DNA of 64,000 nucleotides from NCBI RefSeq assembly GCF_041224545.1, contig NZ_JBGFGP010000150.1:160414-224413 (forward strand), given 5' to 3'. This document shows, one piece after another, positions 34,744-43,351 of the stretch. This DNA comes from Sedimentitalea sp041224545. GTDB taxonomy: Bacteria > Pseudomonadota > Alphaproteobacteria > Rhodobacterales > Rhodobacteraceae. Under the pieces are notes generated by a model. It ran no database searches. It was not told the origin of the DNA and saw only the letters and a program-made list of their open reading frames with translations. Numbering within the stretch: the stretch's first letter is position 1; each line of letters starts with the position of its first letter. Position numbers and translations under genes: made by a program.

Positions 34744-37499
34744 AAGACCATGTCGCCCCGCAGATGACGGTCAACGGCACGCCGGTCACGCTCGGCTGTG
34801 CGCCGGGGCGACGATTGTCCGAGGCCTTGCGTGGTGAGCTTGGACTGACCGGCACCAAGGTTGGCTGTGACGCGGGTGATTGCGGTGCCTGCACGGTGCT
34901 TCTGGACGGGTCTGCTGTCTGCGCCTGCCTCACTCCGGTGGCGCAGGCGCGGGGCCGGCGTATCGAAACTGTCGAAGGCTTGTCGCGCGACGGAATACTG
35001 CTCGGCTTGCAGCAGGCGTTTCAGCGCCACGGCGCGGCGCAGTGCGGCATATGCACGCCGGGTATGCTGATGGCGGCGACCGCGCTGTTGCGCGAAACGC
35101 CCAAGCCGACCCGCCTCCAGGCCGAAGCGGCGCTTGGCGGGGTGCTGTGCCGGTGTACCGGCTATTCCAAGATCATTGCCGCCGTGATGGATGTCGATCT
35201 CTCCGCCGCGCAGGCGTTGCCCGATATGCCCGATGTCGGTGCCGCGGTGGGTGCCCGCATGTCCCGGCTCGACGGGGCCGCCAAAGTCGCCGGATCCGAG
35301 ATGTTCGGTGCCGATCATTGTCCGGAAGATGCGTTGCTGGTGCGGGCGGTCCGCTCGCCCCATGCCGCCGCGCGGTTTCATTTTGGCGACATCGCGGAAT
35401 GGGTCGCGGCTCAGGCTGGCGACCTGCTGGTTTTCACCGCCGCTGACATCCCCGGCGAAAACCGGTTTGGCGTGATCCCGAGCTTTGCGGATCAACCGGC
35501 CCTCGCGGAGCGTCATGTCCGGATGCGGGGCGAGGCCGTGGCCCTCGTCGCGGGCATGCCGGACCAGATGGAAATGCTCGACCTTGGCAGCTTTCCCGTG
35601 ACATGGCAGCCGGAGAATGACCTGGCCACACCGGACACGGCGCGGCAGGCGGGGGCGGGTTCGATACATCCCGAGCGAAGCGACAACATCCTGATCACCG
35701 GCAAGGTCCGGTGTGGGGATCCGGCGGCTGCGATTGCCGGGGCGGCGCATGTTGCGACGGCCGAATTCCGGACCACCCATGTGGAACACGCCTATATCGA
35801 ACCCGAGGCCGGTGTCGCCTGGATGGATGACGGGAGCCTGGTCATCCGGGCCTGTACGCAGGCGCCGGTCATGGACCGTGACGATACCGCGCGCGTTCTC
35901 GGGCTCCCGCCCGAGCAGGTGCGGATCATCCCGTCGGCAACCGGTGGCGGGTTCGGATCCAAGCTCGATCTGTCGCTGCAACCTTTGATCGGGCTTGTCG
36001 CGCTCAAGACCGGACGTGCGGCGCGCATGGTCTATTCACGCAGCGAAAGCATGCGCTCGACCACCAAACGTCACCCGGCGCGAATGACCGCGCGGATCGC
36101 GGCAGACGGGCAAGGGCGCGTCACCGGGATGCAGTTCGACGGAGATTTCGATACCGGTGCCTATGCCAGCTGGGGGCCGACGGTCGCGGTGCGCGTGCCG
36201 GTGCATGCCTCGGGTCCTTACCGCATTCCGCATTATCACAGCGAAGCGCGCGCCGTTCATACCAATGGTCCCGTCGCCGGTGCGTTTCGCGGCTTTGGGG
36301 TGCCGCAGGCCGCAATTGTGCAGGAAACGCTGTTTGACGACCTGGCAAACGATCTCGGAATGGACCGGCTGGCGTTCCGGCGGCTCAATGCCCTGCGGGA
36401 CGGGGACCGGTCGGTCTGCGGGCAGGAACTGTACGGGGTCGGGATTGTCGACTGTCTTGACGCGCTGCGCGATCCGTGGAGCGAGGCGCAGAGGGTCGCA
36501 GCCGCGATGAATGCGCGCGAAGGTCATGTCAGACGCGGAATCGGCGTCGCCGCCTGTTGGTATGGCTGTGGCAATACCGCGCTGCCGAACCCTTCGACCA
36601 TTCGTGTCGGGCTCACGCCTGACGGTCGGCTCGTCCTGCATCAGGGGGCAACCGATATCGGGCAGGGGTCGAATACGGTGATCGCCCAAATCTGCGCCGA
36701 TGCCATCGGTCTGCCGGTGGCGCAGATCGACCTGATCGGCCCGGATACCGCGATGACACCGGATTGCGGCAAGACCTCGGCCTCGCGCCAGACGGTTATT
36801 ACCGGCAAGGCGGCGATGTTGGCCGGCGCGGCGCTGCGAGCGGACATCCTGGCGCGCAGCAACATGGGCGATGGTGCGCGGATCGTTCTTGAGGGCACGA
36901 TGTTGCATGTGACAGACGGCGAAGAGCGACGCAGCATCGCCTTGTCGGACCTTTCGGTGAATTCCCGTGGCTACGTGATCATGGCCGAGCAGAGCTATGA
37001 CCCGCCGACACTGTCGCTGGATGAAAACGGGCAGGGGCGCCCCTATGCGGTCTATGGCTACGGGGCCCAGCTTGTCGAACTGGATGTCGACATGACACTC
37101 GGCACCGTCCGGGTGCAGCGGATCACGGCCGCGCATGATCTCGGCAAGGTCATCAACCCGCTGCTGGCCGAGGGTCAGATCGAAGGCGGCATAGCACAGG
37201 GGCTCGGCATGGCGCTGATGGAGGAGTACCTTCCGGGGCGCACCGAGAACCTGCATGATTACCTGATCCCGACAACCGGCGATATGCCGGAAATACGGTC
37301 GATCCTGATCGAGAAACCCGATCCGGAGGGACCGATGGGGGCCAAGGGATTGGGAGAACATGTTCTGATCCCGACCGCCCCGGCGATCCTGAACGCGATC
37401 CGGGACGCGAGCGGCGCGCGGATCACCCGGTTGCCGGCACTGCCGCATCGGGTTCTGGCGGCGATCCGGGCCGCGCAGGGGGGGCGGGCCGATGGATAG
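34740..37499 (+). CDS. Fused 2Fe-2S / molybdopterin hydroxylase subunit (xanthine dehydrogenase family)
   Basis: A 919-aa fusion of the small Fe-S subunit and the large Mo subunit. Residues 1-160 carry the plant-type 2Fe-2S cluster (C43, C48, C51 and C63; CDAGDCGACTVLL). The second cluster follows in CGICTPGM and CRCTGYSK. From about 175 comes the Mo domain: GGGFGSKLDLS, GAFRGFGVPQA, GQGSN and the catalytic-Glu motif GAKGLGEHV near the C-terminus. No export signal, so it is cytoplasmic. The enzyme hydroxylates N-heteroaromatic rings or aldehydes with water. The reductase gene downstream suggests nicotinate-like rings. It overlaps both neighbouring genes, by 4 and 8 bases. Confidence 0.92.
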   Translation: MKDHVAPQMTVNGTPVTLGCAPGRRLSEALRGELGLTGTKVGCDAGDCGACTVLLDGSAVCACLTPVAQARGRRIETVEGLSRDGILLGLQQAFQRHGAAQCGICTPGMLMAATALLRETPKPTRLQAEAALGGVLCRCTGYSKIIAAVMDVDLSAAQALPDMPDVGAAVGARMSRLDGAAKVAGSEMFGADHCPEDALLVRAVRSPHAAARFHFGDIAEWVAAQAGDLLVFTAADIPGENRFGVIPSFADQPALAERHVRMRGEAVALVAGMPDQMEMLDLGSFPVTWQPENDLATPDTARQAGAGSIHPERSDNILITGKVRCGDPAAAIAGAAHVATAEFRTTHVEHAYIEPEAGVAWMDDGSLVIRACTQAPVMDRDDTARVLGLPPEQVRIIPSATGGGFGSKLDLSLQPLIGLVALKTGRAARMVYSRSESMRSTTKRHPARMTARIAADGQGRVTGMQFDGDFDTGAYASWGPTVAVRVPVHASGPYRIPHYHSEARAVHTNGPVAGAFRGFGVPQAAIVQETLFDDLANDLGMDRLAFRRLNALRDGDRSVCGQELYGVGIVDCLDALRDPWSEAQRVAAAMNAREGHVRRGIGVAACWYGCGNTALPNPSTIRVGLTPDGRLVLHQGATDIGQGSNTVIAQICADAIGLPVAQIDLIGPDTAMTPDCGKTSASRQTVITGKAAMLAGAALRADILARSNMGDGARIVLEGTMLHVTDGEERRSIALSDLSVNSRGYVIMAEQSYDPPTLSLDENGQGRPYAVYGYGAQLVELDVDMTLGTVRVQRITAAHDLGKVINPLLAEGQIEGGIAQGLGMALMEEYLPGRTENLHDYLIPTTGDMPEIRSILIEKPDPEGPMGAKGLGEHVLIPTAPAILNAIRDASGARITRLPALPHRVLAAIRAAQGGRADG

Positions 37500-38943
37500 G
37501 CAACGGACCACGCCGGCGGACAAGATACGTTGCGATGCCTGCCCGGTGATGTGTTATATCGCGGAGGGCAAGATCGGGGCCTGCGACCGCTATGCCAACC
37601 GGGACGGGCGAATCATCCGCTGTGATCCGCTGACGGTTCTGGACCGGCGGATCGAACAGGGCGGCGAAATCCGGCCGTTTCTCAAATCCGACTGGGATGG
37701 CGGGCTGGTGGCCGGGGACGATCTTTTTGTGACTGCGGTGGGGTCGGGCACGACCTATCCCGACTACAAGCCCGCGCCGTTCATCGTCAGCCGCGAAATC
37801 GACGGTGTGGACTTTGTAACCGTGGTGACCGAAGCGATCTTTTCCTATTGCGGTGTCAAGGTAAAGATCGACACCGACCGGCATATCGGTCGCGAGGGCG
37901 CAGTGGTGCGGGCGCAAGGCGAAGCGGTTGGCCTGATGATCACAAGTGAATATGGCAGCCAGATGATGAGCCTGGGCGGTGTCGATCACCTGACCGGTGG
38001 CAGCAAGCCCGAAGGTCGCGTGACCTGCGATACGCTGATGCGGCTGTGCAATCGCGAAGCGGTCACGCTCGAGGTCGATGGCGGCGCGAAGGTCGTCGTG
38101 CAGGCCGGGCAGGCCCCGGTTGTCGACGGTCACCGGGAAGAGCGGATGCGCGTCGGCTGCGGGTCGGCGACGATCGGGATGTTCGCCGTCCAGTGGCAGG
38201 GGCTGGTCGACGAGGTCGTTGTTGTCGACGATCACATCACCGGTGTCGTCAGTGAACATCAGGCGGGCAAGGTTCTGGGCTGGCCGGACACGGGCATTCG
38301 GATCAAGGGACGGCGTTCGACCCCCGGACGTTATTTCCAGGTCGCCGAACCGGGGCTGGGATGGGGCGGCACCGACATCACCGATCCGCTGACCATCCTG
38401 GGCGACTGGAATCCGAGAAAGGGCGCACGCCCCGGTCTGACGCTGCTGATGGTGTCGACCACGGGCGAGCAATGGGGGTATTACGTGCTGGATGACGCGC
38501 TCGTGCCACAGCCCGCCGACCTGCCTGACGCGTTGAAACCCTCGGTCGATCTCATCGCCGAGAATTGCGAACCCGCGATGTGCACGGTGATGTTCATGGG
38601 CGGGGCTGGCGGATCGTTGCGTTCGGGCGTGACGAAAAACCCGGTGCAGCTGACCCGTTCGGTCCAGGCGCTCAAGACACGGGTGACGGTTGGTGGCGCC
38701 CGGGCCTATGTCTGGCCCGGCGGCGGCATTACCCTGATGGCGGATGTGACCCAGATGCCCGATGATGCCTTTGGCTACGTGCCGACGCCCGCGATTGTGG
38801 CCCCGCTGGAATTTACCCTGCGGCGCGACGATTATCGCGCGTTGGGCGGGCATGACGGGGCGGTTCGGACCCTTGACGATGTCCTGGAAACCGGCGGCGC
38901 ATACGGTGCGGATTCGCGGGCCGTGGCGCGGAAACGGAGCTGA
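37492..38943 (+). CDS. hnr: 6-hydroxynicotinate reductase-like Fe-S protein
   Basis: A 483-aa protein recognised as the 6-hydroxynicotinate reductase family. In anaerobic nicotinate fermentation this enzyme reduces the hydroxypyridine ring to 1,4,5,6-tetrahydro-6-oxonicotinate with low-potential electrons. The N-terminus holds a cysteine cluster motif (C14, C17, C21 and C31, with C44 nearby; CDACPVMC) suited to a 4Fe-4S centre. The rest is a single conserved unit with VGSGTTYPDY, TEAIFSYCGVKVKID and VGCGSATIGMF (about 222-231). The last stretch recalls flavinylation motifs of the S/G-A-T type, but this is speculative. It sits between the Mo hydroxylase and an ApbE-like gene, which fits hydroxylation followed by ring reduction. 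Confidence 0.75.
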   Translation: MDRQRTTPADKIRCDACPVMCYIAEGKIGACDRYANRDGRIIRCDPLTVLDRRIEQGGEIRPFLKSDWDGGLVAGDDLFVTAVGSGTTYPDYKPAPFIVSREIDGVDFVTVVTEAIFSYCGVKVKIDTDRHIGREGAVVRAQGEAVGLMITSEYGSQMMSLGGVDHLTGGSKPEGRVTCDTLMRLCNREAVTLEVDGGAKVVVQAGQAPVVDGHREERMRVGCGSATIGMFAVQWQGLVDEVVVVDDHITGVVSEHQAGKVLGWPDTGIRIKGRRSTPGRYFQVAEPGLGWGGTDITDPLTILGDWNPRKGARPGLTLLMVSTTGEQWGYYVLDDALVPQPADLPDALKPSVDLIAENCEPAMCTVMFMGGAGGSLRSGVTKNPVQLTRSVQALKTRVTVGGARAYVWPGGGITLMADVTQMPDDAFGYVPTPAIVAPLEFTLRRDDYRALGGHDGAVRTLDDVLETGGAYGADSRAVARKRS

Positions 38944-38944
38944 A

Positions 38945-39799
38945 ATGCAGGGACCACAGATATCGGTACTGACGGATGGGCACCGATGGCATTTCCATCA
39001 TGGCCCGGTCGACCTCATCGTCGACGCGGTGGGGCAGGCGCGCGAGGCGGCGCTGCACGGGGCCGCCAGGCGGTTCGATACGCTTCTGTCCGAACTTGCA
39101 TCCGAACTCGACATCCTGCGCCGCCCTGCTGGTCACGCCGAGGTCGCGCGCGGCCGGATCGCACGGGCGATGCAGGACGCGGTGTCGGTGCATCTGCCGG
39201 AATTTGTCACGCCCATGGCCGCCGTTGCCGGAGCCGTTGCCGACGAGATGCTGGCTGCGCTATGCGCTGCCGGTCCGTTGCGCCGGGCCTATGTCAATAA
39301 CGGGGGCGATGTTGCGCTTTACCTCGCGCCGGGTGAATGCCTGACCTCGGTCATTGCCACCGCTTCGGCACCACGGCTGACGCTCTGTGCCGACAGCCAC
39401 GTTCGCGGCGTTGCCACATCGGGTTGGCGGGGTCGCAGTCATTCGCTGGGCATCGCGGACAGCGTCACCGTGCTCGCCGGAACGGCTGCACAGGCGGATG
39501 TCGCCGCAACCCTGATCGCCAATGCCGTGGACCTGCCCACACATGCGGCGATCCGGCGGGTGCGGGCCTGCGATATTGCGCCTGACAGCGATCTGGGAGA
39601 GCGGCTGGTGACCGTGGACGTCGGCCCGCTGTCGGATGACGACATGTTGACCGCGCTCACTGCCGGTGCCCGACTGGCTGAAGACTGCCTGTTGCGGGGT
39701 CATATCATTTCCGCCCATCTGCAACTCGGACCGCATGAACGGGTGGTGGGCGCGACGGAATATCTCACACAACCGGAAAGGGATAGATTGTATGCCTGA
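38945..39799 (+). CDS. UPF0280 family protein (ApbE-like fold)
   Basis: A 284-aa protein of UPF0280, which belongs to the ApbE (FMN transferase) superfamily; its reaction is not established. It contains AYVNNGGDVALYL and GVATSGWRGRSHSLGIADSVTVLA, which parallel the ApbE segments for FMN/Mg binding (NxGGD, and the S-G...H-xx-D-P region). It starts one base after the stop of the reductase gene, with an 8-base overlap into the next gene. Location suggests that it attaches or inserts a flavin into the reductase, but no flavinylation assay is implied by the sequence. Confidence 0.8.
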   Translation: MQGPQISVLTDGHRWHFHHGPVDLIVDAVGQAREAALHGAARRFDTLLSELASELDILRRPAGHAEVARGRIARAMQDAVSVHLPEFVTPMAAVAGAVADEMLAALCAAGPLRRAYVNNGGDVALYLAPGECLTSVIATASAPRLTLCADSHVRGVATSGWRGRSHSLGIADSVTVLAGTAAQADVAATLIANAVDLPTHAAIRRVRACDIAPDSDLGERLVTVDVGPLSDDDMLTALTAGARLAEDCLLRGHIISAHLQLGPHERVVGATEYLTQPERDRLYA

Positions 39800-40373
39800 C
39801 TTTGCCCTGCGCAAGACGATGCTTTTTGTCGAGGATATCCATCATGATGGCGGGCCTGCGCCGGCGCTGCCGCGGCGGCGTGCGGCCATCGTTGCCCTGG
39901 TCCGCAACCCGTTCGCGGGGGAATATGCGGCCGACCTGCAATCGGCAATGGAGGATTTGAAACCGCTGGGCCTGCAAATGACCGACCGGCTGATCGAGGC
40001 GATGGGCGGGATCGAGGGGATCGACGCTTATGGCAAGGCGTCGCTTGCGGGAGAGGGCGGTGAGCTGGAGCACACGGCGTTATGGCACGTGCCCGGCGGC
40101 TATGCGATGCGCGAGCGTTTGGGCGAGGCGCGGGCAATCGTGCCCTCGTCGATGAAGATGGGCGGGGTCGGCACCCGGATCGACATTCCGCTCGGTCATA
40201 TCAACGCGGCGTATGTGCGCAGCCATTTCGACGGAATGGAGGTCGGTGTGCCGGACGGACCGCGTGCCGCCGAACTGTTGTTCGCGCTGGCCATGGCGCG
40301 GGGCCCGCGCATCCATCACCGCATGGGCGGATTGGCCGTCGAAGACGTCAGGGGCGAGGATGGTTTGCGCTGA
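39792..40373 (+). CDS. DUF1185 'amino acid synthesis' family protein
   Basis: A 193-aa cytoplasmic protein of DUF1185 (Pfam name 'amino acid synthesis'), whose activity is unproven. Visible segments are RRAAIVALVRNPFAGEYAADL near the N-terminus, EHTALWHVPGGYAMRE in the middle and GTRIDIPLGHINAAYVRSHFD towards the C-terminus, with conserved His, Glu and Asp residues that could be catalytic. The ATG at 39792 lies 8 bases inside the preceding gene, so it is the coupled fifth gene of the operon. In this context a role in hydrolysing or isomerising the reduced ring is possible. Nothing in the sequence proves it. Confidence 0.75.
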   Translation: MPDFALRKTMLFVEDIHHDGGPAPALPRRRAAIVALVRNPFAGEYAADLQSAMEDLKPLGLQMTDRLIEAMGGIEGIDAYGKASLAGEGGELEHTALWHVPGGYAMRERLGEARAIVPSSMKMGGVGTRIDIPLGHINAAYVRSHFDGMEVGVPDGPRAAELLFALAMARGPRIHHRMGGLAVEDVRGEDGLR

Positions 40374-40401
40374 CGCCGCTGGCGAGGTTGAGCCGATTGC
40401 C

Positions 40402-42390
40402 CTAGCCGCCAAGGTCGGCGCGCATCAGGCCCAGTGACACATCACCGGGATTGGCGGCGACCGCCCGATTCACGGTGTCCAGTGCCGCTTCGCGATCGCC
40501 GAGCGCGGCGTGAATGCGCACCATCATTGTCCAGGCCTGGACAAGCTGCGGGTCCATGTCCACCGCCTCGCCAAAGGCGCCGAGCGCGGCTGACATATTG
40601 CGCGTTGTCAACCCGATCCCCGCCATGACGATCTGGGCCTCGGGGAAATCGGCGTTGGCCAGCAGCGCGCGCTGCCACTCGGTCATCGCGCCGTTCAGGG
40701 CTTTTGTGTAACTGTCCGGCATGCGCGCGATGCGCAGGGACAGAAACTCTCTGGCGGCTGCTATACGCACGGTTTTGGCCGGGTCGCTGAGCAGGCCGAC
40801 AATCCGCGCCAGAATATCCGTCTGTTCCGCACCGCGTTGTACCGAAACGGCGGCGGCACGTACCAGCGGATCGGGGTCGGACAGGGCCGGCACCATGCGT
40901 GCCGCGATTTCAGGCGAGGACGCCTGCGCCAGCAAATCCAGTGCGCTTGCGCGCACGATACCCGGCAATTCCTCGTGCTCGACAATGCCGATCAGGCCCT
41001 CGACCTGCCGGGCCGGGTTTCGGCGGGCCGGAGCGATCACCTGCGAGAAATGCGGACCGCGCCGAGTGCTGTCCGGATACCATCGCGTGACGGCCTCGGC
41101 GGCCCATTCCGCCGACTTGTCGCTGTGGCAGTCGGTGCAGGCATTGGGCGCGCCGGTTTCAGAGCTGAGATCCGGGCGCGGCACGCGGAACGAATGATCC
41201 CGTCGCCCGTCAATCCCCATGTAGACGCGTTCGATCATGTGGCAGGTCTTGCACTGCGCGCCTTCGCTGCCGGCTTCGTGAAAATGGTGGGTGGGGTCGT
41301 CATACTGCGCGCGGCGAAGCGATGGAAACCGGTCATTCCCTGCGGGCGAGTGGCATTGCGTGCAGACGGCGTTGCCCTCGGCGACCCGTCCGGCCGTGTG
41401 AGGATTGTGGCAATCGGTGCAGGCGACGCCCTTGGCATACATGCGCGATTGCAGGAAAGAGCCATAGACATACACCTCGTCGAGGATCTGGCCATCGGGA
41501 TGATATTGTCCGGGCCTGAGTGTCGAGAGGCGATACGAGTCGTGAAACGGTGTTCCTGGCAGCGGGCTGCCGGCGGCAAAGGCCTCGCGCCGGGAATGAC
41601 AGCCGGCGCATTGCTGAATCTGTGCTTCCGCACCGGCGTTGAAATCCATGGTCAGTCCGGTTTCGGACAGCCGGGGCCATTGCGTTGCATCATAGCGACC
41701 ATTCGCCAGGGCCCAGTCGCGGTGCGCCGCGCCGGGGCCGTGGCAGGCTTCGCAGCCCACGCCGATTTCGGACTGGGTGCTGGCATAGGTTCTTGTGCGG
41801 GTCTCATAGTTCTTTTCGAAACCGGTCGCATGGCATTCCGCGCAGCGTGCGTTCCAGTTCTTGTAAGGACCGGTCCAGTGCAACCCATCATCGGGGCGCA
41901 GGTCCTGATCCGGGTAAAGGTGATACCAGAGCTTGCGGTCGCGATCCCAAACGAGATCAAAGGATTGTTGCCGTCCGGGTTCGGTTTCGAGCAGATATTG
42001 TTGCAGCGGCTCGATCCCCACAACCCCGGCGACGGGAAAGGTTGTCATTTTTCCATCCGGGCCGGCGGTCTCGATTGCGGGACCGGTGGGCAGGCTCAGG
42101 AACCGTGCCTGCAACCCGGCGGACGAGATCGTTTCACCATCAAACGCGCCCAGCAGATGATCGCCGTCTGGTCTTGTCCATGCCAGTTGATGATGCGACC
42201 CTTGCCAGGCGTCGGCCTCTTTCTCGTGACATTCCGAGCAGGTATCGCTGCCGATATAGGCAGGATACTTGTCGGCCTGCTGCGCCGTGGCTGCATCGGT
42301 GGTGACAGCAATCGACAAGGCCGCAATCGTGATCAAAGGTGTAATGTGCATGATTGGCCCTGCCATGGCTTCAATTCGCTTATCCGGCAT
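40402..42390 (-). CDS. Octaheme cytochrome c with HEAT and TPR repeats
   Basis: A 662-aa periplasmic multiheme protein. After a signal peptide (hydrophobic MHITPLITIAALSIAVTT, cleavage near AATA) come eight CxxCH heme-binding motifs in order: CSECH, CAECH, CEACH, CAGCH, CTDCH, CTQCH, CKTCH and CTDCH. Residues about 440-560 look like HEAT repeats (VRAAAVSVQRGAEQ), and the last 90 residues like TPR repeats. It belongs to the cytochrome c554-like octaheme group; no catalytic assignment is possible. The start at 42390 is backed by AAAGGCGAG; 42366 and 42351 are alternatives. It lies 29 bases downstream of a Crp-type gene, which probably controls it. Confidence 0.85.
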   Translation of the reverse strand: MPDKRIEAMAGPIMHITPLITIAALSIAVTTDAATAQQADKYPAYIGSDTCSECHEKEADAWQGSHHQLAWTRPDGDHLLGAFDGETISSAGLQARFLSLPTGPAIETAGPDGKMTTFPVAGVVGIEPLQQYLLETEPGRQQSFDLVWDRDRKLWYHLYPDQDLRPDDGLHWTGPYKNWNARCAECHATGFEKNYETRTRTYASTQSEIGVGCEACHGPGAAHRDWALANGRYDATQWPRLSETGLTMDFNAGAEAQIQQCAGCHSRREAFAAGSPLPGTPFHDSYRLSTLRPGQYHPDGQILDEVYVYGSFLQSRMYAKGVACTDCHNPHTAGRVAEGNAVCTQCHSPAGNDRFPSLRRAQYDDPTHHFHEAGSEGAQCKTCHMIERVYMGIDGRRDHSFRVPRPDLSSETGAPNACTDCHSDKSAEWAAEAVTRWYPDSTRRGPHFSQVIAPARRNPARQVEGLIGIVEHEELPGIVRASALDLLAQASSPEIAARMVPALSDPDPLVRAAAVSVQRGAEQTDILARIVGLLSDPAKTVRIAAAREFLSLRIARMPDSYTKALNGAMTEWQRALLANADFPEAQIVMAGIGLTTRNMSAALGAFGEAVDMDPQLVQAWTMMVRIHAALGDREAALDTVNRAVAANPGDVSLGLMRADLGG

Positions 42391-42419
42391 CTCGCCTTTC
42401 GAAACAAGCCGCCGACGGG

Positions 42420-43103
42420 TCACGAACGACTGAATGCAAGCAACCCGTTCCAGTCTGTCACGCGTACCTTGCCATATCCCAGTTCGATCAGGTCCTTGTC
42501 TTCAAGCCGTCGCAGCAGGCGGCGCACCGTCGGCAGCGACATGACATTTTTCATGCCGATCTCTTCCTGTGACGCATTGATCCACCCGCCTGCTGTCGGC
42601 AGATTGTCATTGGAAAACAGCAACCATGCGGCGAGCCGGCGCGATTTGTCAGGTATGGTGAGGATCGCCATCAATCGCATCAGGACGGCCATGTTTCGAT
42701 GCGTGAGCGCGTAGAACAGGCTGATGAATTCCGGATTCGTGCGGATCAGTTCATTGATCCGGGCCTGAGGCAGGAACCAGCAGTCGACATTTGTATCGGC
42801 GGTCAGCGTTACCAGACGGTTGGCCTTGGAGAATGAGGCCAGATCACCGATCCAGAAGCCGGGGCCGCCTGCATAGCAATCGTAAATGGTTCCGCTGTCC
42901 GTCGGAATCGAAACCGTGATCCGACCCTCGATGATGCCGTAAATCCCGTCTGACATGTCACCGAAGCGATAGAGCGTGTCATCTGTTTTGAAACGCCGCA
43001 GCCCACCGCAGGCCAGAAGCCTGCGCCGCAGGGTAGCCGGGCAATCCGACAACCATCCCCGGCATTTGAAGAGGTGATCCGCTGCTTCAAGGTCAATTGT
43101 CAT
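42420..43103 (-). CDS. Crp/Fnr-family transcriptional regulator
   Basis: A 227-aa regulator with an N-terminal cyclic-nucleotide-binding-type domain (RFGDMSDGIYGIIEGRITVSIP) and a C-terminal winged helix (NASQEEIGMKNVMSLPTVRRL, about residues 175-195). No Fnr-type N-terminal cysteine cluster is seen, so direct oxygen sensing through 4Fe-4S is unlikely. The usual helix sequence TRETVSR is replaced by MSLPTVRRLLRRL. ATG 43103 is preferred over a TTG at 43172 because the latter would run through the palindromic operator. It is the first gene of an operon with the octaheme cytochrome and diverges from the sulfatase. Confidence 0.88.
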   Translation of the reverse strand: MTIDLEAADHLFKCRGWLSDCPATLRRRLLACGGLRRFKTDDTLYRFGDMSDGIYGIIEGRITVSIPTDSGTIYDCYAGGPGFWIGDLASFSKANRLVTLTADTNVDCWFLPQARINELIRTNPEFISLFYALTHRNMAVLMRLMAILTIPDKSRRLAAWLLFSNDNLPTAGGWINASQEEIGMKNVMSLPTVRRLLRRLEDKDLIELGYGKVRVTDWNGLLAFSRS

Positions 43104-43118
43104 AAAAATTTTTTGCCA

Positions 43119-43141
43119 GAATTGGATCAAATGATCAATTC
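43119..43141. promoter_or_regulatory. Large palindrome in the crp/sulfatase divergent region
   Basis: GAATT (43119-43123), one unpaired G, GATC, loop AAAT, GATC, then AATTC (43137-43141): a 23-bp dyad, 15 bases before the Crp-gene start. It resembles Crp/Fnr half-sites (TTGATC). Probably the binding site of the adjacent Crp-type protein, used for self-control and perhaps for the sulfatase. The remaining 210 bases up to the sulfatase start show no other clear signal. Confidence 0.5.
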
Positions 43142-43351
43142 CTGCAACCGTGGTTCGTGTCACAACGTTCAAGGGACTTGGCGAAAGGTAAAATAGCGTC
43201 AGGTTGCACTCTGTTCACCCGTAGTCGCGATGCGGAGTGGAAAGAATCCAGCCAGCCAACACTGCCAGAAATGCGCTTTCGTCGTTCTCAGGAAAAAGAA
43301 GCCCCGACATGGGCTTTGACCAAAGAAATGAAACCACGGGGGAATTCACGC

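Noticed and set aside
39792..40373. Cyanuric acid hydrolase/barbiturase-type ring-opening amidohydrolase
   Set aside because: Too short (193 aa against about 360) and without the threefold repeat of that family; DUF1185 fits better.
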